Source: Kribbella pratensis (GTDB lineage: Bacteria; Actinomycetota; Actinomycetes; Propionibacteriales; Kribbellaceae). Taken from it: a DNA stretch of 64,000 nt. Within the stretch, counting starts at the first letter, position 1. Every line of letters starts with the position of its first letter. The stretch covers positions 760,647 to 824,646 of the forward strand of contig NZ_SODU01000002.1 in NCBI RefSeq assembly GCF_004366075.1, in the 5' to 3' direction. The notes beneath the pieces were generated by a model. It was not told where the DNA came from, made no database searches, and was given only the letters and a program-made list of their open reading frames with translations. Below are positions 44,078 through 52,735 of this stretch, one piece after another. Made by a program: the position numbers and the translations under genes.

Positions 44078-45073
44078 ATGACTGACATGCCGGTCTTCGG
44101 CGCAGGGATCTGGCACTTCGCGACGTACAAGGACCGCTATGCCACTGACGGGTACGGCGAGCCCGTCGGACTGCTCGAGCAGATCGACCGCGCCGGTGCG
44201 GTCGGCGACCTGTCCGTCGTCGACCTGAACTGGCCGTTCGCCGGGTACGACGGGACGCTCGACGAGGTGAAGGCCGCGCTGCAGCGGAACAACCTGAAGG
44301 CGATCGCGATCACGCCGGAGATCTACACCCGCGACTTCGTCAAGGGCTCGCTGACCAACCCGGACCCCGGCGTCCGCAAGCAGGCGCTGGAGCTGTTGCA
44401 CCAGGCAACCGAACTCGCCAAGGACCTGGGCTGCTCGTACGTGAAGCTGTGGCCGGGGCAGGACGGCTGGGACTACCCGTTCCAGGTCAACTACCACGAC
44501 ATCTGGAACCTGGCGCTGGACGGCCTGAAGGAACTGGTGTCCGCGCATCCGGACATCAACTTCGTGATCGAGTACAAGCCGCGCGAGCCGCGGGTGAAGA
44601 TCATCTTCCCGAACGTCGCCCGCACGCTGCTCGGCATCGAGAAGATCGGCCTGCCGAACCTGGGCATCCTGCTCGACTTCGGCCACTCGCTGTACGGCCA
44701 GGAGACACCGGCCGACGCAGCGCAGCTGGCGATCGACTACGGCCGGCTGTTCGCGATCGACGTCAACGACAACCTGCGCGGCTGGGACGACGACATGGTG
44801 GTCGGCTCGGTGCACCTGGTCGAGACGTTCGAGTTCTTCCACACGCTACGGAAGAACAACTGGGAGGGCGTCTGGCAGCTCGACCAGTTCCCGTTCCGCG
44901 AGGACAGCGTCCAGGCCGCGAAGCAGGCGATCACGTTCCTCAAGGCGATCCACCACGCGCTCGACGTACTGGACGACGAAGCCCTCGCTGCCGCGCAGGC
45001 CTCGCACGACGCGCTCGCCGCGCAGAGGCTGGTCCAGAAGGTGCTGCTGAGTTCGATGGCTGGATTGGAGTGA
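44078..45073 (+). CDS. xylose isomerase-like TIM barrel (candidate apiose isomerase)
   Basis: A 331-residue sugar phosphate isomerase/epimerase-family protein. It begins [20 protein letters not shown]. The metal-site region includes [17 protein letters not shown] (Glu), [13 protein letters not shown] (Asp, His) and [17 protein letters not shown], then [13 protein letters not shown]. The Lys/Arg-rich stretch after the Glu resembles characterised sugar isomerases of the rhamnose/apiose isomerase type more than inosose enzymes. It follows the importer by ten bases and precedes the transketolase genes. This supports an aldose-to-ketose step. Confidence 0.85.
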   Translation: MTDMPVFGAGIWHFATYKDRYATDGYGEPVGLLEQIDRAGAVGDLSVVDLNWPFAGYDGTLDEVKAALQRNNLKAIAITPEIYTRDFVKGSLTNPDPGVRKQALELLHQATELAKDLGCSYVKLWPGQDGWDYPFQVNYHDIWNLALDGLKELVSAHPDINFVIEYKPREPRVKIIFPNVARTLLGIEKIGLPNLGILLDFGHSLYGQETPADAAQLAIDYGRLFAIDVNDNLRGWDDDMVVGSVHLVETFEFFHTLRKNNWEGVWQLDQFPFREDSVQAAKQAITFLKAIHHALDVLDDEALAAAQASHDALAAQRLVQKVLLSSMAGLE

Positions 45074-45081
45074 GGGCCGGC

Positions 45082-45960
45082 ATGACGCTGACCGTCGAAC
45101 ACACCACGATGCCGGTGCTCGGCCGGCTGCCGGTCCACAGCAGTCGCGCCGAGCAGATCGCGCACATCGCCGAGGCCGCCAAACAGATCCGGATCCAGGA
45201 CCTCAAGCTGGTCCACCACGCCGGCGCCGGGCACATCGGCGGTGACTTCTCCGCGATCGACATCCTGGCCACGCTGTACGGCGCTGTGCTCGACATCTCG
45301 CCCGCGACGGTGAACGACCCCGAGCGGGACCGCTTCATCCTGAGCAAGGGGCATGTCGCGGGTGCGCTCTACACGACGCTGGCCGCGTTCGGGTTCCTGC
45401 CGGTCGAGGACCTCGCGACGTTCCTCAAGCCGCTGTCCGCGCTGAACGGGCACCCGAACCGGAACAAGGTCGCCGGCGTCGAGGCCAACACCGGCCCACT
45501 CGGGCACGGCCTGCCGGTCGCGGTCGGTCATGCCCTGTCGGCGAAGCTCGACGTCTCGTTGCGCCGTACCTATGTGCTGGTCGGTGACGGGGAGCTGCAG
45601 GAGGGCTCGAACTGGGAGGCCATGATGGCTGCCTCGCAGTACCAGCTGGACCGGCTCACCGTGATCGTCGACCGGAACCGGCTGCAGCAGGGCGCGACCA
45701 CCAAGGAGACCAACGACCTCGACCCGCTGCCGGAGAAAGCGGCCGCGTTCGGGTTCGCCGTCGTGGAGGTGAACGGTCACGACCACGGCGAGCTGCTCGA
45801 CGTGCTGTCCGCCGTACCGTTCCGGCCGGGCAAGCCGACTTTCGTGATCGCCCATACGCACAAGGGTCACCCGATCTCGTTCATGAGCAACAACGTCGCC
45901 TGGCACCACCGCGTACCCGATGCCGCTGAGTACCAGCAGGCCCTGAAGGAGCTGCAATGA
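45082..45960 (+). CDS. transketolase, N-terminal (ThDP-binding) subunit
   Basis: A 292-residue split-transketolase subunit. HHAGAGHIGGDFSAIDILAT, RFILSKGHVAGALYTTLAAF and GPLGHGLPVAVGHALSA are present. The ThDP/Mg motif is VGDGELQEGSNWEAMMAASQ, followed by LTVIVDRNRLQQG. Domestic full-length transketolases exceed 650 residues, so a two-chain form points to a special sugar. The D-apulose-4-phosphate transketolase is such a two-subunit enzyme. A GTG at 45070 overlapping the previous stop is an alternative start. Overlaps the second subunit gene by ATGA. Confidence 0.9.
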   Translation: MTLTVEHTTMPVLGRLPVHSSRAEQIAHIAEAAKQIRIQDLKLVHHAGAGHIGGDFSAIDILATLYGAVLDISPATVNDPERDRFILSKGHVAGALYTTLAAFGFLPVEDLATFLKPLSALNGHPNRNKVAGVEANTGPLGHGLPVAVGHALSAKLDVSLRRTYVLVGDGELQEGSNWEAMMAASQYQLDRLTVIVDRNRLQQGATTKETNDLDPLPEKAAAFGFAVVEVNGHDHGELLDVLSAVPFRPGKPTFVIAHTHKGHPISFMSNNVAWHHRVPDAAEYQQALKELQ

Positions 45961-46925
45961 CCGTCCTCGAGACCCGTTCGATCGCGGACCAGCCGCGGTA
46001 CGACTGCCGCGACGCGTACGTCGAGACGCTCGCCGAGCTGGCCGAGGCCGATCACCGGATCGTTGGCGTGGTCAACGACTCGGTCGGGTCGAGCAAGCTG
46101 AACAGCTTCCGCAAGGCGTTCCCGGACCGGCTGATCAACGTCGGCATCGCCGAGCAGGACATGGTCGGCGTCGCGTCCGGGCTGGCCAACGGCGGCCGGA
46201 TCCCGTTCGTCTCGGCGGCGTCCTGCTTCCTCACCGCCCGCGCGCTCGAGCAGATCAAGGCCGACGTCGCGTACTCGAACACCAACGTGAAGCTCTGCGG
46301 CATGAGTCCTGGCGTCGCGTACGGCGAACTCGGCCCGACGCACCACTCGATCGAGGACATCGCCTGGCTGCGTGCGATCGCCAACATGACGATCATTGTT
46401 CCGGCCGACCCGATCGAGACGGCGGCGGCGTTGCGCTGGGCAGCGGCCTCGGACGGGCCGGTGTTCATCCGGGTCAGCCGGATGAGCGTGCCGAAGGTCT
46501 ACGCCGAGGACTACGAGTTCGAGCTGGGCAAGGCGATCACGGTTCGCGACGGGAGCGATGTGACGCTGATCAGCAACGGGACCGTGCTGTGGCGGGCGCT
46601 GGCCGCCGCAGAACGGCTCGCGGAGGAAGGGATCTCGGCCCGGGTGCTGTCGATGCCGACGGTCAAGCCGCTGGACACCGACGCCGTGGTCGCGGCCGCG
46701 CGGGAGACGGCCGGCATCGTGACCGCGGAGGAAGCGGTGTCCGGCGGCGGCCTCGGCGGTGCCGTCGCCGAGACCGTCGTACAGCATCATCCGGCGCGGG
46801 TGTCGATCCTCGGGTTCCCCGAGTTCGCGCCCACGGGGTCGGCCGGCTACCTGCTGGACCGCTACGGCCTCTCCGCCGAGGGCATCGCGGACGCCGCCCG
46901 CAAGCTGGTCACGACAGGTAAGTGA
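45957..46925 (+). CDS. transketolase, C-terminal subunit
   Basis: A 322-residue pyrimidine-binding and C-terminal-domain subunit. [20 protein letters not shown] contains the Glu that activates Th[22 protein letters not shown] and [20 protein letters not shown], then a C-terminal regulatory domain [20 protein letters not shown], complete the family pattern. It forms one ThDP active site with the preceding gene product. Last gene of the rightward operon; its 3' end overlaps ribB by 17 bases. Confidence 0.92.
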   Translation: MTVLETRSIADQPRYDCRDAYVETLAELAEADHRIVGVVNDSVGSSKLNSFRKAFPDRLINVGIAEQDMVGVASGLANGGRIPFVSAASCFLTARALEQIKADVAYSNTNVKLCGMSPGVAYGELGPTHHSIEDIAWLRAIANMTIIVPADPIETAAALRWAAASDGPVFIRVSRMSVPKVYAEDYEFELGKAITVRDGSDVTLISNGTVLWRALAAAERLAEEGISARVLSMPTVKPLDTDAVVAAARETAGIVTAEEAVSGGGLGGAVAETVVQHHPARVSILGFPEFAPTGSAGYLLDRYGLSAEGIADAARKLVTTGK

Positions 46926-47523
46926 CCAGGTCGGCGATCGAGATCATCGCGAAGCCATGGGCGTCGGCGAACGCGCGCAGGTCCGCGCCGGCCATCAGCG
47001 TGCCGTCGTCGTTCATGAGTTCGCCGATCACGCCGACCGGCGGCAGCCCGGCGAGCCGGACGAGTTCGACGGTGGCCTCGGTGTGACCGGGCCGCTGCCG
47101 GACTCCGCCGGCGACCGCTCGCAACGGCAGGATGTGGCCGGGCCGGATCAGGTCCGCGGGCTGCGCCGAGAGATCGGCCAGCACACGGACGGTCCGCGCG
47201 CGGTCGGCGGCCGAGATGCCGGTCCCGACACCGGTCGCCGCATCCACCGACACGGTGTACGCCGTACGCAGGCTGTCCTGGTTGTTCGGCACCATCAGCG
47301 GCAGCTCGAGCCGGTCCAGGATCTCCGGCGCCGCGGGCGCGCAGACGTACCCGCTGGTGTGACGGACGAGCAGTGCCATCAGCTCGGGCGTCGCGAGGCT
47401 CGCGGCGAAGGTCAGGTCGCCTTCGTTCTCGCGGTCCTCGTCGTCGACGACCACGACCGGCCGTCCGGCGGCGAGCTCGGCGACAGCGTGTTCGATGGTG
47501 TCCAGGCTGGTCACGGTGTTCAC
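46909..47523 (-). CDS. ribB: 3,4-dihydroxy-2-butanone-4-phosphate synthase
   Basis: A 204-residue riboflavin-biosynthesis enzyme converting ribulose 5-phosphate to the four-carbon precursor of lumazine. Signature segments are [46 protein letters not shown] and [20 protein letters not shown]. There is no GTP cyclohydrolase II extension, unlike many actinobacterial RibBA fusions, so this looks like an extra stand-alone copy. GTG start at 47523 with GAGAGG upstream. An FMN riboswitch lies in the leader. Confidence 0.94.
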   Translation of the reverse strand: MNTVTSLDTIEHAVAELAAGRPVVVVDDEDRENEGDLTFAASLATPELMALLVRHTSGYVCAPAAPEILDRLELPLMVPNNQDSLRTAYTVSVDAATGVGTGISAADRARTVRVLADLSAQPADLIRPGHILPLRAVAGGVRQRPGHTEATVELVRLAGLPPVGVIGELMNDDGTLMAGADLRAFADAHGFAMISIADLVTYLS

Positions 47524-47614
47524 GATCGTTGTCCTCTCGGGCAGTGCACTCAGAGCACTCCGGGGCAACGACAAGCTCCACGACCCGGGTCAGGGGACGT
47601 GCAGCTGCCACGTG

Positions 47615-47732
47615 CGTCTTCCCATCCGGACTTTCACCGTCGGTCCCGGAGTTCCACCGGGTCAACCGCTCCTTCTCACGAAGTCACGGGTCGCGGACTG
47701 TCACCGCCGGCTCGGAATTTCACCGACCCCAG
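47615..47732 (-). ncRNA. FMN riboswitch (RFN element) upstream of ribB
   Basis: On the minus strand the conserved RFN segments occur in order: GGGGTCGGTGAAATTCC, CCGGCGGTGACAGTCCGC, a variable stem, CCGGTGGAACTCC, then GACCGACGGTGAAAGTCC and GGATGGGAAGA. It lies about 90 bases before the ribB start, leaving room for an expression platform that hides the ribosome site when FMN is abundant. Boundaries are approximate. Confidence 0.95.
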
Positions 47733-47788
47733 AGCACGTGTGTTCTTCTCACCATCAGCTTAACGGCAACGAGCATCCCTGGAGTGTC

Positions 47789-49276
47789 ATGTCCATCTCA
47801 TCCGTCTGGCAGGAGATCGAGCTGCCCGCCGCCGCCGACTGGGTCGAGTTCGAGCACGAGAGCGGTGTAGTGCTCCGGCGGCCCACCTTCTGGGACGGCG
47901 GCGACACGTACCGCGTCCGTTTCGCGCCACCGCAGGCGGGTCGCTGGCGCTGGACCCACGGCGCGGAGGGCGCCGGCGAGAGCGGTGAGTTCGAGGTGCG
48001 TCCGGCGGACAGCGACGAGGCGAACCCGTTCTACCGGCACGGGTTCTGGCGGATGTCGCCCGGCGGCCGGAGCCTGGTGCACGCGGATGGCACGCCTGCT
48101 CTGCTGGTCGCCGACACCGCGTGGGCGCTGCCCTGGCGGGCGACCCCCGACCAGGTCCGCGAGTACGCCGCCGACCGGCAGGCGAAGGGGTTCAACGCGG
48201 TGCTGCTGATGACCGTCCAACCGGACATGCGCGCCGTCGGGCCGCGCGACCGGACTCAGGACGAGGGGTTCGCGGTCGGCTTCGAGGATCTCGCCGACGG
48301 TCACCTGAACCAGATGAACGTCGAGTACTTCCAGTACCTCGACGTACTGCTCGACACCTTGGTCGAGCACGGCCTGGTCCCTGTCCTGCAGCCGGTGTTC
48401 CAAGGCTTCGGGTGGAAGGGCCTAGACGTCGCGGGCACCGTCGTACCGCCATCCGAGTACGCCGCCTACTGCCGCTATCTCGTCGCGCGGTACGGCGCTC
48501 GGCCGGCCGTCTACCTGGTCGGCGGGGACGGCTCTGGTCACGAACCGCAGACTGCCGCCGGAGGTGCTGAGGTGCACGCCGCCGACTGCTACGGGCAGCC
48601 GACCGGTATCCATTACCGGCCGCACATCCGCGCGAATGCTCACCAGGACGCGGACTGGCTGGACTTCCAGTGGTGTCAGACCGGCCACACCGGCGAGCAC
48701 GTACCGGAGCGGGTCGCGGACATGTGGCGGAATGAACCGGTGAAGGCGGTCGCGAACGGCGAACCGACGTACGAGCACACCGGCCGGACAGGTATGGCTG
48801 AGGGCTGGTGGCAGGGGCACGAGGCGTGGAGCAACCTGTGCGCGGGCGGCACGATGGGCGTCGTCTACGGTGCGGGCAGCCTGTGGCAGTGGCGACTGCA
48901 CGCGGAGGAGCCGGGCCACTCCGAGTTCTTCCTCGCACCCGGCGCGGGCTGGCGCGAGGCGATCGACTTCGAAGGATCGACGTACGTCGGAATGCTCGGA
49001 AAGATCCTGGACGGGTTGCCGACCACCGACATGGCGCCGGACTGGACCCGGACGATCTCGGGGCGGGCGCTGAGTACGGCGGAGGGCGGCCTGATCGTGT
49101 ACCGCGAGGACGGCGGACCGGTGATGGTGTTCGACGACACCGTCCCGCTGAGTTACACGATCGTCGATCCCCGTGACGGCTCGGTCGTCGCCACCGGCAA
49201 ACGCGACACTCCGACGTCTCCCATCCCGGACGAGGGTGGAGCGCCCCGGGTCTACCTGTGCCTGCCTGACCTATAG
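47789..49276 (+). CDS. DUF5060/DUF4038 apiosidase-like glycoside hydrolase
   Basis: A 495-residue protein. An N-terminal DUF5060-like beta domain at about 1-75 (YRVRFAPPQAGRWRWTH) is followed by a DUF4038 TIM barrel at about 80-390 (PALLVADTAWALPWRATPDQ, FNAVLLMTVQP, AVYLVGGDGSG, NGEPTYEHTG). A C-terminal beta domain ends it. GH140 apiosidases belong to the DUF4038 group, so cleavage of apiosyl or related glycosides is plausible. No signal peptide is seen, suggesting an intracellular substrate imported by the ABC system. ATG follows GGAG. Confidence 0.82.
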   Translation: MSISSVWQEIELPAAADWVEFEHESGVVLRRPTFWDGGDTYRVRFAPPQAGRWRWTHGAEGAGESGEFEVRPADSDEANPFYRHGFWRMSPGGRSLVHADGTPALLVADTAWALPWRATPDQVREYAADRQAKGFNAVLLMTVQPDMRAVGPRDRTQDEGFAVGFEDLADGHLNQMNVEYFQYLDVLLDTLVEHGLVPVLQPVFQGFGWKGLDVAGTVVPPSEYAAYCRYLVARYGARPAVYLVGGDGSGHEPQTAAGGAEVHAADCYGQPTGIHYRPHIRANAHQDADWLDFQWCQTGHTGEHVPERVADMWRNEPVKAVANGEPTYEHTGRTGMAEGWWQGHEAWSNLCAGGTMGVVYGAGSLWQWRLHAEEPGHSEFFLAPGAGWREAIDFEGSTYVGMLGKILDGLPTTDMAPDWTRTISGRALSTAEGGLIVYREDGGPVMVFDDTVPLSYTIVDPRDGSVVATGKRDTPTSPIPDEGGAPRVYLCLPDL

Positions 49277-49309
49277 TCCGTAGACCTGAAACGTTGCGAG
49301 GGGGTCGAG

Positions 49310-50287
49310 GTGAACGCGAACCGCGCGGTGCGCCAGCCCGGGCTGGACGAGCTGCGGCTGCTCGCGAAGGTGGCGCGGATGTACCACGAGAAGGGCATCC
49401 GGCAGCCGCAGATCGCCGCCGAGCTGAACCTGTCCCAGGCACGCGTTTCCCGGATGCTGAAACAGGCCGTCGAGGTCGGCATCGTGCACACCGTGGTGAC
49501 CATGCCGAGCGGCGTGCACAGCGACCTCGAGGACGAGCTGCAGGGCCGGTACGGGTTGCGCGACGCGGTCGTCGTCGACACCCTCGGCGTGGGGGACGAC
49601 GTACTGCCCGCGCTCGGCTCGGGCGCTGCGGCGTACCTGGATATGACCCTGACCGGTGGGCACGTGGTCGGGATCTCGTCCTGGAGCGAGACACTGATCA
49701 GCGCGGTCGACCGGATGCCGCGCAAGAGCGTGCCGGTGGTGGACAAGGTCGTGCAGATCGTCGGCGGGCTGGGCGACGCCGCGGTGCAGATGCAGGCCAC
49801 CCGGCTGACCGCGCGGTTCGCCGAGCTGACCGGTGGGATGCCGGTCTACCTGCCCGCTCCCGGGCTGGTCGGGACCCCCGCCGTACGCCGGGCCATGATG
49901 AACGATGTGTCCGTTCGGGACGTTCTGGGCACCTGGGGACAGCTCACCGACGCCCTGGTCGGGATCGGCAGCCTCGAGCCCTCGCCGCTGCTGCAGCGCA
50001 GTGGGAACGCGGTCGCGGAGGCCGACCAGGACGAGTTGCGCAGGCTCGGCGCCGTCGGGGACGTGTGTTTCCGGTTCTTCGACGAAGAGGGAAAGCTCGT
50101 GCGCTCGACGTTCGACCAGCGGGTCATCGGGGTGACCGCGAAGGAGTTGCTGGCGGTGCCGCGCCGGATCGGGGTGGCCGGCGGTGACCGCAAGTACTCC
50201 GCCATCCGCGCCGCCCTGCTCGGCGGCTGGGTCAACATCCTGATCACCGACCTCGCGATGGCCCATCGCCTGCTCGATGGAGCCTGA
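49310..50287 (+). CDS. SorC family sugar-binding transcriptional regulator
   Basis: A 325-residue SorC/DeoR-type regulator. The N-terminal HTH is KVARMYHEKGIRQPQIAAEL, then SQARVSRMLKQAVEVGIVHT. The C-terminal sugar-phosphate-binding domain has VVGISSWSETLISAVD, QIVGGLGDAAVQMQATRLTA, PGLVGTPAVRR and DALVGIGSLEPSP. Family members sense phosphorylated sugars. It lies 33 bases after the apiosidase-like gene and is the only regulator next to this sugar locus, so it is the best candidate to control it. Confidence 0.92.
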   Translation: MNANRAVRQPGLDELRLLAKVARMYHEKGIRQPQIAAELNLSQARVSRMLKQAVEVGIVHTVVTMPSGVHSDLEDELQGRYGLRDAVVVDTLGVGDDVLPALGSGAAAYLDMTLTGGHVVGISSWSETLISAVDRMPRKSVPVVDKVVQIVGGLGDAAVQMQATRLTARFAELTGGMPVYLPAPGLVGTPAVRRAMMNDVSVRDVLGTWGQLTDALVGIGSLEPSPLLQRSGNAVAEADQDELRRLGAVGDVCFRFFDEEGKLVRSTFDQRVIGVTAKELLAVPRRIGVAGGDRKYSAIRAALLGGWVNILITDLAMAHRLLDGA

Positions 50288-51617
50288 CGAGCAGCGGGAG
50301 GTCTACGCCACCATCGACCTTGCCCTGCGGGTCGGTGAGGTGCTGCTGTCCAGCGGTGCCGGTACGGCGGACGCCACCGCGACGATCCTCGGTGTCACCG
50401 CGGCCGGCGGACTGCGCGGCTGCGAGGTCGACATCACGTTCACCTCGATGGCGGTCTCGTACCAGGCCGCGCCGGACGTCGCGCCCGAGACGCACATCCG
50501 GCTGGTCCGCTACCGGTCCCAGGACTTCTCCCGGCTGACCGACGTCGACCGGCTGGTACGACGGTTCGCCCGCGGCGACGTGACCCGCGAGGAGGCGTCG
50601 CGCGAACTCGCCCGGATGACGTCGGCCGGTCCGCCGTACCCGCGCTGGAGTGCGGTGCTCGCCTGGGGCGTGATGGCCGGCGGCGCGACGCTGCTGCTCG
50701 GCGGCGGCTGGCTGATCACGTTGCTGGCGGTCTTGACCGCGATCGTGATCGACCTGAACAACCGGTGGTTCAACCGGCAGCGACTCCCCGCGTTCTACCA
50801 GCAGGTCGCCGGTGCGTTCGTGGCGACCGCGGTCGCGCTGGTCCTGTACGCCGTACACGCGCCGGTGAAACCGTCCCTGGTCGTTGCCGCCGGCATCATC
50901 ATGCTGCTGGCCGGGATCGCCCTCACCGGTGCGGTGCAGGACGCGATCACCGGGTACTACGTGACCGCCGCGGCCCGGAGTCTGGAGGCGATGCTGCTCA
51001 CCGGCGGGATCATCGCCGGTGTCTCGCTGGGTCTCGCGCTGGGGCTGAAGTTCGGTCTGCACGTCGGGATCGAACCCCAGACGATCCAGCTGGCGAACCT
51101 GCCGATCATGGTGATTTCCGGCTCGGTGATGGCGGTCGCGTTCGGGTACGCGTCGTACGCACCCCTCCGCGCGTTGCTGCCGATCGCCGTGATGGGTGCA
51201 CTGGCCTCGCTGATCTTCACCTTGATGACCAGGGCATCTTTCGGGCCGGCCTGGTCCACCGCCGCGGCTGCCTTCGTCGTCGGTCTGGGCGGCTACTCCA
51301 GCGGCCGGCGGACCGGCGTACCACCGCTGGTCGTGGTCGTCGCCGGCTCGATCCCGCTGCTGCCGGGGCTGACGATCTACAAGGGCCTCTACGAGCTGAT
51401 GGCCGTCGGCCAGCTCATCGGCATCGTCAGCCTCACGACCGCGGTCGCGATCGGCGTCGCACTCGCCTCGGGCCTGATCCTCGGCGAGTACGTCGCGCAA
51501 CCCATCCGCCGCGAGGCGCGCCGTCTCGAGGACCGCCTGGCCGGTCCCCGCCTCGTCGGCCCCCGCCGCCCGGTACGCCGCCGTACCTCGTCCCGCCGCC
51601 GGCGCCGCGCGGCCTAG
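50277..51617 (+). CDS. threonine/serine exporter family protein (ThrE-like)
   Basis: A 446-residue membrane protein. The ThrE domain begins with a soluble segment (GEVLLSSGAGTADATATILG, GCEVDITFTSMAVSYQ), then five or so helices. A second half with about five helices (ThrE_2 type) includes GSIPLLPGLTIYKGLYELM. The C terminus is very Arg-rich. It exports small amino acids by family. The ATG lies 11 bases inside the SorC gene, so they may be co-expressed, though a functional link is not obvious. Confidence 0.88.
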   Translation: MEPDEQREVYATIDLALRVGEVLLSSGAGTADATATILGVTAAGGLRGCEVDITFTSMAVSYQAAPDVAPETHIRLVRYRSQDFSRLTDVDRLVRRFARGDVTREEASRELARMTSAGPPYPRWSAVLAWGVMAGGATLLLGGGWLITLLAVLTAIVIDLNNRWFNRQRLPAFYQQVAGAFVATAVALVLYAVHAPVKPSLVVAAGIIMLLAGIALTGAVQDAITGYYVTAAARSLEAMLLTGGIIAGVSLGLALGLKFGLHVGIEPQTIQLANLPIMVISGSVMAVAFGYASYAPLRALLPIAVMGALASLIFTLMTRASFGPAWSTAAAAFVVGLGGYSSGRRTGVPPLVVVVAGSIPLLPGLTIYKGLYELMAVGQLIGIVSLTTAVAIGVALASGLILGEYVAQPIRREARRLEDRLAGPRLVGPRRPVRRRTSSRRRRRAA

Positions 51618-52735
51618 CTGGCCGGCCCGGTGGCGAAGTACGTCTTGCAGGTCGGGCCGTCGTAGTCGGAGGCGAGTTCGAGGACTGTGCTGCCGTCGGG
51701 GGAGACGACCATCGGAGAGCTGTAGTTCGGGCAATAGTTGTTGTACGGATTGTCGACGGCGACCGGTGCGGCCAGCTCGGACCAGTAACCGCTCGTCCCG
51801 GTGGTGTTGGCGAGGATGGTGCGGCCGTTGCCTTCGGCCACGGAACCGTCGGCGTTCTGGAGGATCTGGCCGATCAGCAGCAGCTTGCCGTTCGGTGCCA
51901 GCGCGATCGTCGGAGCATGGGTGAAGTACCTGCCGTCGGCGGTCTGCGCCCGGACACCGGGTCTGGCGGGCGATCCCCAGTTCCAGCCGTCACGGGACTG
52001 GCGGGTGTAGACGGCGCAGTCGTACTGGCCGCCGACGCCACAGACCTCGTACGACATCACGTACTTCCCGCTGGGCAGCTGCCGTACGACGGACATGCCG
52101 GGTCGATGTGCGGGCGTCGGGCTCGACACGGTGGGCCGCGGATCCCTCCAGGTGATGCCGTCGGTACTCCGGACCTCCATGAGCTTCTGGCTGTGCGCCG
52201 GATCGGTCTCGTCGGAGTAGTGGCAGACGAGCTGGCCGTCGGCCGCGACCGAGAACTCGGGTTCCCACAGGCCGCGGTCGTTCGGCGCGGTCGCGCAACT
52301 GGACAGGTACGACCAGGTACGGCCGACGTCGTTGCTCTTCCAGATCCGCAGCGACATCGGCCGCGCGTCCGCGCCCACGGAGGCGGCCCAGAGCAACGTG
52401 CCGGGCGGCAGCGCGCCGATGCGCCGTGGAAGCTCGAAGAGCGTCGCGCAGCACAGGCCCTTGCCGTTGGACGCCTGCGGGTCCGCGACCGTGCCCACCT
52501 GGGCGAAGCTCGCGCCGTCGGTGGTGCTCTCGTAGATGGCGCCGAGCCCGGTGTTGCCGTTGAACGTCACCACGCTTGCGAGGATCCGGCCGTTCGCCGT
52601 GCCGTTGTGTTCGAGCCGGATCGCGCGCGGATAGAGACCGACGCTGTCCCGCAACAACTGTCCGGTCGCGGCCTGCGCCGGTGCCGGCACCAGGACACCG
52701 GCGATGATCATCAGTGCCAGGAACAGCCGTTTCAT
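51614..52735 (-). CDS. secreted sialidase-like (BNR beta-propeller) protein
   Basis: A 373-residue precursor. The signal peptide MKRLFLALMIIAGVLVPAPAQAA is cleaved near residue 22. The mature part is a six-bladed propeller-type protein with BNR/Asp-box-like repeats (KSNDVGRTWSYLSS, RSTDGITWRDP, QSRDGWNWGSP). An RIRLEH-type Arg (PRAIRLEHNGT) could fit a sialidase or GH93 arabinanase-like site. Substrate is unproven. It is coupled to the upstream DUF4185 gene (ATGA), so both act on the same external glycan. Confidence 0.8.
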   Translation of the reverse strand: MKRLFLALMIIAGVLVPAPAQAATGQLLRDSVGLYPRAIRLEHNGTANGRILASVVTFNGNTGLGAIYESTTDGASFAQVGTVADPQASNGKGLCCATLFELPRRIGALPPGTLLWAASVGADARPMSLRIWKSNDVGRTWSYLSSCATAPNDRGLWEPEFSVAADGQLVCHYSDETDPAHSQKLMEVRSTDGITWRDPRPTVSSPTPAHRPGMSVVRQLPSGKYVMSYEVCGVGGQYDCAVYTRQSRDGWNWGSPARPGVRAQTADGRYFTHAPTIALAPNGKLLLIGQILQNADGSVAEGNGRTILANTTGTSGYWSELAAPVAVDNPYNNYCPNYSSPMVVSPDGSTVLELASDYDGPTCKTYFATGPAS

